DNA of 43,436 bases from Paenibacillus phytorum (GTDB lineage: Bacteria; Bacillota; Bacilli; Paenibacillales; NBRC-103111): contig NZ_WHOA01000203.1 of assembly GCF_013141715.1 (NCBI RefSeq), forward strand, positions 1 through 43,436. The letters run 5' to 3'. A program made the translations under genes and the position numbers. Each line of letters starts with the position of its first letter. The stretch's first letter is position 1. Positions 1-8,227 of the stretch are shown here, in pieces. The notes beneath the pieces are model-generated. The model saw nothing but the letters and a program-made list of their open reading frames with translations. It was not told the origin of the DNA and ran no database searches.

Positions 1-3
1 TAA

Positions 4-187
4 TACAGGGAAAACCTACCGTTAATTTGGTTTTTTTCTAAAAAAGTTTAGTTTACATGGAAAATCTCCCGTTATTTCAGAGGTTTTCTCGCTGAATAGC
101 GATTCCCCAAAAAATTAGAGGGAGGTTTTCCAGTTAGATGACTGTTTAGAACAATTAACGCCAAATTAACGGGAGGAATTCCTGTTA
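4..187. repeat. Array of four 21-bp near-palindromic units
   Basis: Four related 21-bp units lie at 4-24, 54-74, 116-136 and 167-187. The first two are in one orientation and the last two are inverted. A consensus reads roughly TAACAGGAAAACCTCCCGTTA in pieces: an arm TAACAGGA, a short A/T-rich core, and an arm TCCCGTTA. The unit at 167-187 is itself nearly palindromic, with arms TAACGGGA and TCCTGTTA around five bases. Start-to-start spacing is 50, 62 and 51 bp. No gene is seen in 1-208. The array may begin outside the window. Function unknown; it could be a dispersed intergenic repeat or a set of operator sites. Confidence 0.6.
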
Positions 188-208
188 GATTTCGCTCCGT
201 ATCGGAAC

Positions 209-260
209 AAAAAAGAGGCCGCTCCCAAGGTTTTAACCTTTTGAGTCAGCCTCTTCTTTT
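209..260 (-). terminator. Rho-independent terminator of the SLH gene
   Basis: An outer stem AAGAGGC/GCCTCTT encloses an inner AAGG/CCTT hairpin. On the minus strand it is followed by a T-run at 208-213. It lies just after the stop of the SLH-protein gene. The plus-strand side also ends in TTCTTTT, so it may work in both directions. Confidence 0.7.
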
Positions 261-266
261 CGCATA

Positions 267-2288
267 TTATTTGATCGTGATGGAGGTTACGAGCTTGTTA
301 ACACCTTTTAGCTGGATAAGATTCCCTTCCTTAAATAAGGCCAAGTTGCCCGAAAGCGTGACACCAGAGGATACCTGATAGATCGTTGTTTGTTCCCTAC
401 CATTATTGGTTTGAGTGATAGAAATCGTTGCAAGTTCACCTTGGGTATTGAGGGTAGTTCCCTTTAACTTTCCTAAAAGATCAAATGGTAAATTCGCATC
501 GATCATTTTGGTCACTTCAATGTAAATGACTTTATTGTCCGAGGTGCGGATATCGACTTCATCGCCTACTTTTAAATCAACAGCTCTGACCTTCACGCCG
601 TTCCGATAAACAACGACATCCGGATGAAGTGTGAATACAGTTGTAACTCCCGACTTCGTGAGCTTCAGTTCATTGTTGCTCACTACGGCGCTTACTGTAC
701 CGTTGTTTGTAATGGGTTGAACCATTTTGGTCACTTCAATATATATGACTTTATTTTCGGTCGTGCGAATATTGACTTCGTCTCCAACTTGCAAATCGGA
801 AGCATTGACTTTCAACCCATTGCGATAAACGATAACATCCGAGTGAAGTATTAACTCAAATGTAACACCTGACTTTTGGAGCTTAAGCACGTTATTGCTG
901 ACAACTGCGCTAACTGTCCCGCTATTCGTAATGGCTTGTGCCGTTTGTGTTACTTCAATGAAGATGACTTTATTATCGGATGTGCGAACGTTCACCTCAT
1001 CGCCAACTAGCAGAGAGGAAGCATTAACTTTCACGCCATTCCGATAAATGACCACATCTGGATGCAGGGTGTATGAAGTTGTAACGCCTGATTTCGTAAG
1101 CTTCAGCACATTGTTACTAACGGTCGCGCTAACTGTCCCGCTGCTTGAAATAGGTACAATCGATTTGGTGACTTCGATGTAGATGACCTTATTATCCGAA
1201 GTGCGAATGTTAACTTCATCACCAACTTTTAGGTCATACGCACTCACTTTAATGCCGTTGCGATAAACGACGACATCCGGATGAAGCGGTAGTGTAGAGG
1301 TAGTTCCAGCTTTTGATAGCGTCAATGTATTATTCGTAACTGCCGCACTTACAGTGCCGCTGTAGATAATGGATTGCACGGCATTGGTTACTTCAATGAA
1401 TACAATTTGACCATTAAATGTACGTACTTTCACTACATCCCCAGCTTGCAAAGCAGATGCGTTTACTTTGGCCCCGTTCCGATAAATGAAAACATCTGGA
1501 TGCAGAGGATAAGTTGATGTTGTGCCTGAACTCGTGATACTAAGCGTGTTGTTGGTAACAACCCTGCTTACAGTTCCATTTATCGTGTTATTCCCTTGTT
1601 CTGGCAATTGACCGCCCGTACGATCTAGCAAAGCTGCGAGCTGAGCCCGTGTTACCGGTTGATTTGGCCTAAATGTGTTGTCTTCGAAACCATCAATCAA
1701 ACCTTTCTCGATGGCAACAGCTACATACCCCACAGCGCCTGCAGGAATTTGTTTCGCATCTTTAAATGGCAGCGTCGTGTTCATTTTCGCTTTCGCCTGA
1801 GCTTCTAACTTCAACGCTTTAACTAAAAGCGTCGTTGCCCAAAGCCGGTCACCTTCCTTTTGAGGCTGAACCATATCGTCATTTTCCGAGAACAAATCAT
1901 TTTCTAAAGCTACTGCTACATAACCGACTGCCCAAGAAGGAACTTTATCAGCATCTTTAAAATTAAGATGAGTGCTCATTTCTGCTGATGATTCGGCTTG
2001 GCTGCGCAGTCCCATCAAACGAACGGCAGCCGTAATCGCTTCGATTCGGGAAACCGTATTATGAGGTTTAAAGGTACCATCCTCATACCCTTCAAACACA
2101 CGCTTGGATGCTAAGCTCGCGATATAGCGTATCGCCCACTCCGCACTTTGCAAATCGTCAAAGGTAAGATGAATCTCAACCTTACTGTCATCTTTTTTAT
2201 TTCCATTGTCTTTGGCTAGAACGGCTGTGCCGCTTCCCATGATCATAACGAAAGCAAGACCCGTCGCTATTACTTTTCTGAGCATCAC
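267..2288 (-). CDS. SLH-domain surface protein with five 73-residue repeats
   Basis: An exported protein predicted to be anchored to the cell wall by SLH domains. Residues 1-25 form a signal peptide (hydrophobic core, then VLA before KDNG). Three SLH-like domains follow at about 45-95, 108-165 and 175-225. The third has the clearest motif (GFEDNTFRPNQPVTRAQ) and the second is the most divergent. Five tandem repeats start near residues 238, 311, 384, 457 and 530. Each contains GTVSxxVxNN, HPDVxxYRNGxKV, VGDEVxxRT and IEVT, which is consistent with small beta-rich domains. A last divergent domain ends at 673. The start is GTG at 2288 or the adjacent ATG at 2285, with AAGGAG 12-15 bases upstream. 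The substrate or partner is unknown; a structural or adhesive role is inferred only from the architecture. Confidence 0.9.
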   Translation of the reverse strand: MMLRKVIATGLAFVMIMGSGTAVLAKDNGNKKDDSKVEIHLTFDDLQSAEWAIRYIASLASKRVFEGYEDGTFKPHNTVSRIEAITAAVRLMGLRSQAESSAEMSTHLNFKDADKVPSWAVGYVAVALENDLFSENDDMVQPQKEGDRLWATTLLVKALKLEAQAKAKMNTTLPFKDAKQIPAGAVGYVAVAIEKGLIDGFEDNTFRPNQPVTRAQLAALLDRTGGQLPEQGNNTINGTVSRVVTNNTLSITSSGTTSTYPLHPDVFIYRNGAKVNASALQAGDVVKVRTFNGQIVFIEVTNAVQSIIYSGTVSAAVTNNTLTLSKAGTTSTLPLHPDVVVYRNGIKVSAYDLKVGDEVNIRTSDNKVIYIEVTKSIVPISSSGTVSATVSNNVLKLTKSGVTTSYTLHPDVVIYRNGVKVNASSLLVGDEVNVRTSDNKVIFIEVTQTAQAITNSGTVSAVVSNNVLKLQKSGVTFELILHSDVIVYRNGLKVNASDLQVGDEVNIRTTENKVIYIEVTKMVQPITNNGTVSAVVSNNELKLTKSGVTTVFTLHPDVVVYRNGVKVRAVDLKVGDEVDIRTSDNKVIYIEVTKMIDANLPFDLLGKLKGTTLNTQGELATISITQTNNGREQTTIYQVSSGVTLSGNLALFKEGNLIQLKGVNKLVTSITIK
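483..1577 (-). repeat. Five tandem ~219-bp coding repeats
   Basis: The five protein repeats of the SLH gene are also clearly similar at DNA level. Stretches encoding DVVxYRNG and DEVNIRTSDNKVIYIEVT recur with few base changes at 219-bp intervals. Repeats 2 to 5 are closer to each other than to repeat 1. This suggests recent in-frame duplication and possible copy-number change by recombination. Confidence 0.8.
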
Positions 2289-2500
2289 GCTTCACACACT
2301 CTCCTTCTTTATTTGAATACTACATGTATCAGAAGAGTTCGTTGGTATGGTTATTTTTAGGAGGGTATCCTTTTATTTTCCATAGATAAACTTTCCTTTA
2401 TCAAAAGAAGCTATGGACAGATTATCGTTTTCGTATGAAGATGGAAGCTTACTTCCTGATAAATGAAAAAATAAAAGAAGCCCCCCGAGAAGAGAAGTGC

Positions 2501-3281
2501 TTAGGCATCATTTTTTATTATTTTACTTAGATCATTGTTAATCTGATTGAAAATAAGGCGGTGAATACGAGCATCATCGTCAATGGTAACATGTGAAGCA
2601 CGAAGTCGAACTCGGCCTTTACCTAAACAATTCACCGTTCTTATTGTCCCACTAGCAGTTCGCAGAAACTCTACAGGTTTACGTACCGCTCCCGGGACGT
2701 CTTGAAAACCACAGGAAATCCCATTTACAAGAGGCGTGCAGGGTATCGTCTTATCAAGACATAGGGATGCTGACAGTATTATTTTGAAACCAATTCGTAA
2801 TTACACTCCCCCGGGGCACATCTCTAGGGTTCATCAAAGTATTACTAATACCAAATACAGGATCAACGAGTCCTATAAAATTTGGAGTTTTTTTTGTTAC
2901 TTTCGATAATCTACATGCGGCCCAACCACCAAAGGAATGACCAATGATAGCCAAATAGCTTGGGTTCAAAGTTCTTCTATTGATTTCCCGAACCAGATCG
3001 TTAACCAATGGGAAAAACAGAGGATCATTACTATGATTGATATTCCAACTTCTATGAAATATGTTATCAGGATTTACTCCATAAGCTGATCTAAGCCTGT
3101 TTCGCAATATACCCCGTAATCTGGTCATACCATTTTTAGTACCACCACGAAAACCACTAATACAGACGATAACTACATCACCTGATTTATCATCAGGAGG
3201 TAGTACGCAAAATGTCCCCAATCCCCCAGGGTCGAACACGTTGACAACTGTATTTAATTGAATTGTTGCATAGTCACTCAT
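2501..3281 (-). pseudogene. Lipase-like alpha/beta hydrolase split by a frameshift
   Basis: The first frame (3281 to 2754, 175 residues) carries a nucleophile elbow GHSFGG with Ser116 and a likely acid Asp140 in GLVDPVF. It stops right after a run ending NTVSIPMS and has no catalytic histidine. Shifting one base near 2758 opens a second frame that runs for 85 codons to a TAA at 2501-2503. That frame encodes NGISCG and then RASHVTIDDDARIH, which looks like the missing histidine region and C-terminus. The two frames therefore appear to be one ~260-residue hydrolase broken by a one-base indel, either a real mutation or a sequencing error. The start codon overlaps the end of the upstream small gene (ATGA). 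No signal peptide is seen. Confidence 0.65.
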
Positions 3282-3616
3282 CCCAGATGGTTTAAATATA
3301 TCCCCGTAATAGAATGATCGGTTGCACTGTCTATGCGCATAAGAAATCTGATGTTGACGCCACTAGTTACTTGGATATCGAACCATCCTGTTTCACACGA
3401 ATTTATAAATTCAAAGAATTTACGAAAGTTATTATTAGGGACTGGGAAGTTCCTTGCAACAGCGACTCGTGGATTTAGTAAAGGCTTACTTATACCCGTG
3501 CGTCTTCGTCTAGCGATCAATTTTTTCAAAGAGCTTGCACACCCCTTAATAATTTGATGCTGTATAATATGGGACATCCTAAAAGGGGGAACAGGGTACA
3601 TGCGGAAAATGCGCAT
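3278..3616 (-). CDS. Small hypothetical protein coupled to the hydrolase gene
   Basis: I do not recognise this 112-residue protein. Its stop overlaps the hydrolase start by four bases (ATGA), which argues that it is a real cistron in a two-gene unit. The N-terminal half is basic (IARRRRTG). The C-terminal half has a plausible folded pattern, including WFDIQVTSGVNIRFLM. No convincing ribosome binding site precedes the first ATG; later in-frame ATGs at residues 6 and 14 are alternatives. The hydrolase's own damage leaves open whether the pair is still functional. Confidence 0.45.
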   Translation of the reverse strand: MRIFRMYPVPPFRMSHIIQHQIIKGCASSLKKLIARRRRTGISKPLLNPRVAVARNFPVPNNNFRKFFEFINSCETGWFDIQVTSGVNIRFLMRIDSATDHSITGIYLNHLG

Positions 3617-3707
3617 GATTATTCATAACTGTCATATTCCGTACCGCTGGCGATGACCCTCACAATATGCTATGTTGGAAGAAATTGTGAGCAAGGGAGC
3701 GAAGGCA

Positions 3708-6700
3708 ATGAAGGACATAGCGCAGGATTTATCTCATTTTCATCCCATTCTGAGGTCTTGGTTTGCTTCTCGTTTTGGTGAACCTACGGATGTTCAGAAG
3801 CAGGCGTGGAAACAAATACGTTCTGGCACTCACACTCTCATCTCTTCCCCAACAGGCTCGGGTAAAACACTGGCAGCATTACTGCCTTGTTTGGACGGTG
3901 TTCTTAAAAAGAAGCAGGAACTTGAGGACATTTACACAGCCGGTGTTCGCGTGCTTGTCGTGACACCTCTCAAGGCGCTGAATAATGATATTCATGATCA
4001 TTTGATTCATTTTATGGCAGAAATTGAGGAGACAGCTTCCTCTTTCGAAAAGGAAACCGCCTGGAGGGGACTCACGATTGGGGTTCGTACCGGCGATACC
4101 AATCAAAGCACTCGGGCATCGATGCTGAAACAGCCGCCAGATCTGCTGGTGACCACGCCAGAATCGTTGTATTTGCTGCTGACTTCTCCGCGCGCGCGAG
4201 AAATGCTAAAAAGCGTGGAACAGATCGTCGTCGACGAAATCCACGATCTGGCAGCGGACAAGCGCGGTATGCACTTGTCGCTCACGCTGGAACGGCTGAA
4301 CGCGTGGTGCGGGCGATCCGTCCAGCGGATCGGCGTGTCAGCCACGCAAAAGCCTATCGAGCGGGTCGCTCGTTATCTTGGCGGCTGGGAAGCTGACCAG
4401 CCGCGGCATGTAGCTATTATCGAGAGCAAAGCCGAGAAGCAGTACGCACTTCAGGTGACGATGCCGGAACCTGCGCGGGCTGGGGCTGATAAAGAGGCGA
4501 TATGGACGCCTCTTGTGGAGCGCCTGCTGCAGCTTATGGAAGGCTGCAGCACAGTGCTTATCTTCGCAAATAGCCGAAGGCTTTGCGAACGACTAACCTT
4601 GCGACTCAATGACCATGTCGGTCATGAGATCGCGAGTAGCCACCACGGCAGCGTCGCCCGCGAGAAGCGGCTCGAGGTCGAGCGCTTGCTCAAGGCTGGC
4701 GAGCTTCGCTGCCTGGTTGCCACGTCGTCGCTGGAGCTCGGCATCGACGTCGGTCATGTCGATCTGGTGATCCAGATCGACTCGCCTTTCACCGCTGCCG
4801 CAGGCATCCAGCGGATCGGCCGGGCCGGCCACGCCGTCGGCAGCGTCAGCCGCGGCGTGCTGCTAGCGCGCAGCCGCAGCCTGCTGCCGGAGCTTGCCGT
4901 GCTCAGCCGGCGGATCGCGGCGCGCGACATCGAGGCCATCCGCATCCCGCGGGGCAGCCTTGATGTCCTCGCGCAGCAGCTCGTCGCCATGGTAGCCATG
5001 GGCGACGAGCTGGATGTGCCGCGCCTAGAGCGCCTGCTCGCGCAGAGCGACTCCTTCCGCGAGCTGCCGCGCGAACGCTGGCTCGCGATGCTCGAGGTGC
5101 TCGCAGGGCTGTACCCCTTCGTGCGTCCGCTCATCGCATGGGATCGTGAAACCGGCCGCTTAGAACGGTTGGCGGCCACACAGATGGCCGCGCTCACCGG
5201 CGCGGGCACAATCCCTCAGAGCACGGCCTATCCCGTGCATCACAATGAAACCGGGCTTCACCTCGGTGAGCTGGATGAAGAATTCATCCACGAGTCGTCT
5301 GTCGGCGACGTGTTTCAATTGGGTACGGCTTCTTGGCGTATCGTCCGCAAGCGTCCAGAGCGCATTTATGTCCAGGAAGCCGACAACCGTTACAGTGAAG
5401 TCCCCTTCTGGCGCGGGGAAACCGGCGGAAAGTCGTTTGAACTCGGCGTTCAAACGGGTCAATTATGGCGAGAGCTGCGTGATCGGTTGCAGCCGCTTCC
5501 TCACACGCAAGCTGATCTTGACGTCCAAGACTGGCTCATGGATCATTTTCACTTTGATTCGGAGGCTAGCCAAGCTCTCATCGGTATCGTTCGCAATCAA
5601 ATCGCTGTAAATACAGTCCCAACAGATACAACGGTTGTCATAGAAACTTTTGCCGATGAAAACAATCAAACACACTATATTTTGCACAGCCTATTCGGTC
5701 GCAAGCTGAACCGTACTTGGTTAATGTCCATGGATCGGCACCTTAAAAAAAAAGGGCTAACCGCTATCTATACCAATGCAAAAGACAATGGCATAGAGCT
5801 CATTTTCCCCAGCTTCCAGGAATCGATTTTGCATGCCATCATGTCCATCTCTACTATAGAAGCGGAACAGTTCATCATTGAAGCTGTAGCCGAATCTGGG
5901 ATGTTTGGTGCAGCTTTCCAACGACTGGCAGAAACATCCTTACTACTTTCCCGCAGCTTCACACGTATCCCCGCTTGGGTTAAGCGACTGCGTGGACAAG
6001 AACTCATGAAGGAAGCTCTACCATTCAAAGAACGCTTTCCTTTGTTTCAGGAAGCCATGCGAGAATGCCTGGAAGAGCATGTCGATATTCAGCATCTTCA
6101 GTGCATTTTAGAAGCTATACATACAGGAAGTATTCAATTTGCCGTTCATCGCAACCATTTCCCATCACCGCTGGCTGCGCAATTTAAGTTTGACTACGTG
6201 TCGCAGAAATTATATGAATCCGATGCGTTAACGCAGGATTTACAGGTTGAATTACTTGGCTTTAGCCGCCAAATGGCAGCCGATATTTTCGGATCTGAAG
6301 CGATCCGCAGCGCCGTTAGCCCTCAAGTCATCGAGGCAGAGGAACATAAACTCGCTCTGACGGATGAACCGCTAGCCTCTGCCCAAGAGGTGTTTCGTTA
6401 TTTGAAAGAACGTGGCGATTCCTCTTTGGATGAACTCGTCAAGGCTAGTTCAGCCTCTCATACAATCGTTACAGCATGGATCAATGATCTCCTTGGGCAA
6501 GGCAGGACAACAACAGCTTTCTTTACGAAAGAGACCCGCTATATCTGCAGTGATGAATTAGAGTTCTATTCTTCACTCTCGGATTCTATGGTTGCCAAAT
6601 CGTTTGTGTTTCAAAGATTTGCAGACGGGAAGCTCTCTTTCACAACAGAAGAGTTGACAGCCCGCTTTGAGGTGGAACTTGCCGTTGCAGCTGATTGGAT

Positions 6701-8060
6701 TCAGAGCGCCGTTCAAGATGGTACGTTAACTGTCGCACCTTTTGCCGATCCAGAAATCGAAGAACTGTGGACGAGCAGCAAGGTAGCTTCCCGATTAATT
6801 CGTCTGTCCCTTCAGTCCTATCGACGTAGTGGCGAGGCTGTATCCCCTCTCACCTATATGACGCATATGCCGCTTAGGCGCAAACTCGCAGATAGAACTG
6901 ATGTTCCCGGAATGGAACTGCTTCGCGAAATTATTGAGGATTTGCAAGGCTTCTTCCTGCCCGTCTCACTTTGGGAGTCTGTCTTATTTCCGACGCGTCA
7001 GCTTTCATACCGCAAACAAGATCTAGACACCTTGTGCTCTTCAGGTCAAATTGTTTGGATAGGCCGCAAAGAGCCCGACGAAAAGGAAGGCCGCATTGCC
7101 TTCTTTCTGGCAGAAAGCAGCTCTCTGTATGAGCCCTGTCTCACTATTGCAAACCAAAGACCAGCCTCATACCCTGAGCTTCTTAGCCTTCTGCAGGAAA
7201 AAGGGGCCATCTTTCTGAGCAAGCTGGGTATTGAAACTGGGCGGGCTCCCTCTTCATTGTTAGAGGAGCTGCTGCAATTAGTGTGGGATGGACAGGCTGC
7301 CAACGACCAGTTCGCTCCGCTTCGACTACATGCCGCAGGAGCTTCTAAGAAACCGGATAAATTCCAGTCAGGCCTTGGACGTTGGTATCCTCTCGATTCC
7401 CTGCTTAGCCCTGCCTTCGATAAGCAATCGTCCGCTATGCAGTGGACGCATCATCTGCTGGAGCGTTTTGGCATCATCACCAAAGATCTCGTATCTACTC
7501 ACTGTCCGTTTCCATGGGAAGCCATTCAGACAGCGCTTCGTCAGTTGGAAGAATGGGGTCTTGTTGTCCGCGGGCTATTCATTACTGATTTACATGCTCT
7601 GCAGTTCGCATCCAAAGAATTCATCACTCGTCTGTACCAGCAAGCAGGTAACGCTTCCGAGAGTCAACATAAATTCACGCTTTTAAGTGCTATTGATCCG
7701 GCTAATCCCTTTGGACTAATTGTCCCATGGCCTGAGATTTCTGGCGTTTCATTTTCCCGTAAAAGCGGTAATTACTTAGCCCTCAAAGGCAGTGAGTGGT
7801 TGTATTGGATCGAGAATAATGGCAAGCGGATTTATCAACTTGCACCAACAGCGAACCAAAATAACGATAAAATGACCATCGTCCACGAGTTAAAAAGTAT
7901 GTTTCGCCAGTTCCTTAAACAACATCAACTACGTAAAATCGTCATCGAAACTTGGAACGGTGTACGTATCGCAGAGGCGCCCGAACAGGAATATTTGAAA
8001 CTTCTAGGCGCAGAAAAAGACCGCACCAGCTTAGTTCTTTGGCCAAGCCAACTAAGCTGA
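3708..8060 (+). CDS. lhr: Lhr-type large DEAD/DEAH-box helicase
   Basis: A superfamily 2 ATP-dependent helicase, about 1450 residues and close to the full length of E. coli Lhr (about 1500). Motifs are visible in order: Q-type N-terminus, Walker A PTGSGKT, TTPESL, DEIHD (motif II), SATQ (motif III), the TSSLELGIDVG region, and QRIGRAGH (motif VI). A long C-terminal part of the Lhr type follows. The annotated start could be 3672, but ATG 3708 has GGGAG eight bases upstream and is preferred. The last 14 codons and the TGA lie inside a 60-bp hairpin element repeated at 21848-21907. The section near 4240-5230 uses visibly more G+C-rich codons than the flanks. The role is probably nucleic-acid repair or RNA metabolism, by family knowledge. 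Confidence 0.93.
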   Translation: MKDIAQDLSHFHPILRSWFASRFGEPTDVQKQAWKQIRSGTHTLISSPTGSGKTLAALLPCLDGVLKKKQELEDIYTAGVRVLVVTPLKALNNDIHDHLIHFMAEIEETASSFEKETAWRGLTIGVRTGDTNQSTRASMLKQPPDLLVTTPESLYLLLTSPRAREMLKSVEQIVVDEIHDLAADKRGMHLSLTLERLNAWCGRSVQRIGVSATQKPIERVARYLGGWEADQPRHVAIIESKAEKQYALQVTMPEPARAGADKEAIWTPLVERLLQLMEGCSTVLIFANSRRLCERLTLRLNDHVGHEIASSHHGSVAREKRLEVERLLKAGELRCLVATSSLELGIDVGHVDLVIQIDSPFTAAAGIQRIGRAGHAVGSVSRGVLLARSRSLLPELAVLSRRIAARDIEAIRIPRGSLDVLAQQLVAMVAMGDELDVPRLERLLAQSDSFRELPRERWLAMLEVLAGLYPFVRPLIAWDRETGRLERLAATQMAALTGAGTIPQSTAYPVHHNETGLHLGELDEEFIHESSVGDVFQLGTASWRIVRKRPERIYVQEADNRYSEVPFWRGETGGKSFELGVQTGQLWRELRDRLQPLPHTQADLDVQDWLMDHFHFDSEASQALIGIVRNQIAVNTVPTDTTVVIETFADENNQTHYILHSLFGRKLNRTWLMSMDRHLKKKGLTAIYTNAKDNGIELIFPSFQESILHAIMSISTIEAEQFIIEAVAESGMFGAAFQRLAETSLLLSRSFTRIPAWVKRLRGQELMKEALPFKERFPLFQEAMRECLEEHVDIQHLQCILEAIHTGSIQFAVHRNHFPSPLAAQFKFDYVSQKLYESDALTQDLQVELLGFSRQMAADIFGSEAIRSAVSPQVIEAEEHKLALTDEPLASAQEVFRYLKERGDSSLDELVKASSASHTIVTAWINDLLGQGRTTTAFFTKETRYICSDELEFYSSLSDSMVAKSFVFQRFADGKLSFTTEELTARFEVELAVAADWIQSAVQDGTLTVAPFADPEIEELWTSSKVASRLIRLSLQSYRRSGEAVSPLTYMTHMPLRRKLADRTDVPGMELLREIIEDLQGFFLPVSLWESVLFPTRQLSYRKQDLDTLCSSGQIVWIGRKEPDEKEGRIAFFLAESSSLYEPCLTIANQRPASYPELLSLLQEKGAIFLSKLGIETGRAPSSLLEELLQLVWDGQAANDQFAPLRLHAAGASKKPDKFQSGLGRWYPLDSLLSPAFDKQSSAMQWTHHLLERFGIITKDLVSTHCPFPWEAIQTALRQLEEWGLVVRGLFITDLHALQFASKEFITRLYQQAGNASESQHKFTLLSAIDPANPFGLIVPWPEISGVSFSRKSGNYLALKGSEWLYWIENNGKRIYQLAPTANQNNDKMTIVHELKSMFRQFLKQHQLRKIVIETWNGVRIAEAPEQEYLKLLGAEKDRTSLVLWPSQLS

Positions 8061-8074
8061 GTACGGCCTACTCT
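8015..8074. repeat. 60-bp hairpin element, copy 1 (end of lhr)
   Basis: This stretch matches 21848-21907 with only about four differences. Inverted arms GCTTAGT/ACTAAGC are intact. The outer arms GACCGCAC and GTACGGCC have two mismatches here, while in copy 2 they pair perfectly. Its T-run would be on the minus strand, so as a terminator it points into lhr rather than after it. Confidence 0.8.
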
Positions 8075-8227
8075 TACCTTCTGCTTTGAAAATATGATCA
8101 AGAGTCAATTCTCGGTTGACCATTCACATGGTATTATATGAAGGAACCTTTTATTGCTGAAGGGTTACAGCTGCAAATTATCCATATCCGTATAGGTTTA
8201 AAAGAAGATATCAGGGGGAATTAAATC

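Noticed and set aside
4754..5209. 151-codon minus-strand frame rich in Ser and Arg
   Set aside because: It is an artefact of the G+C-rich part of lhr, where stop codons are rare on the opposite strand; low-complexity composition and no start signal.
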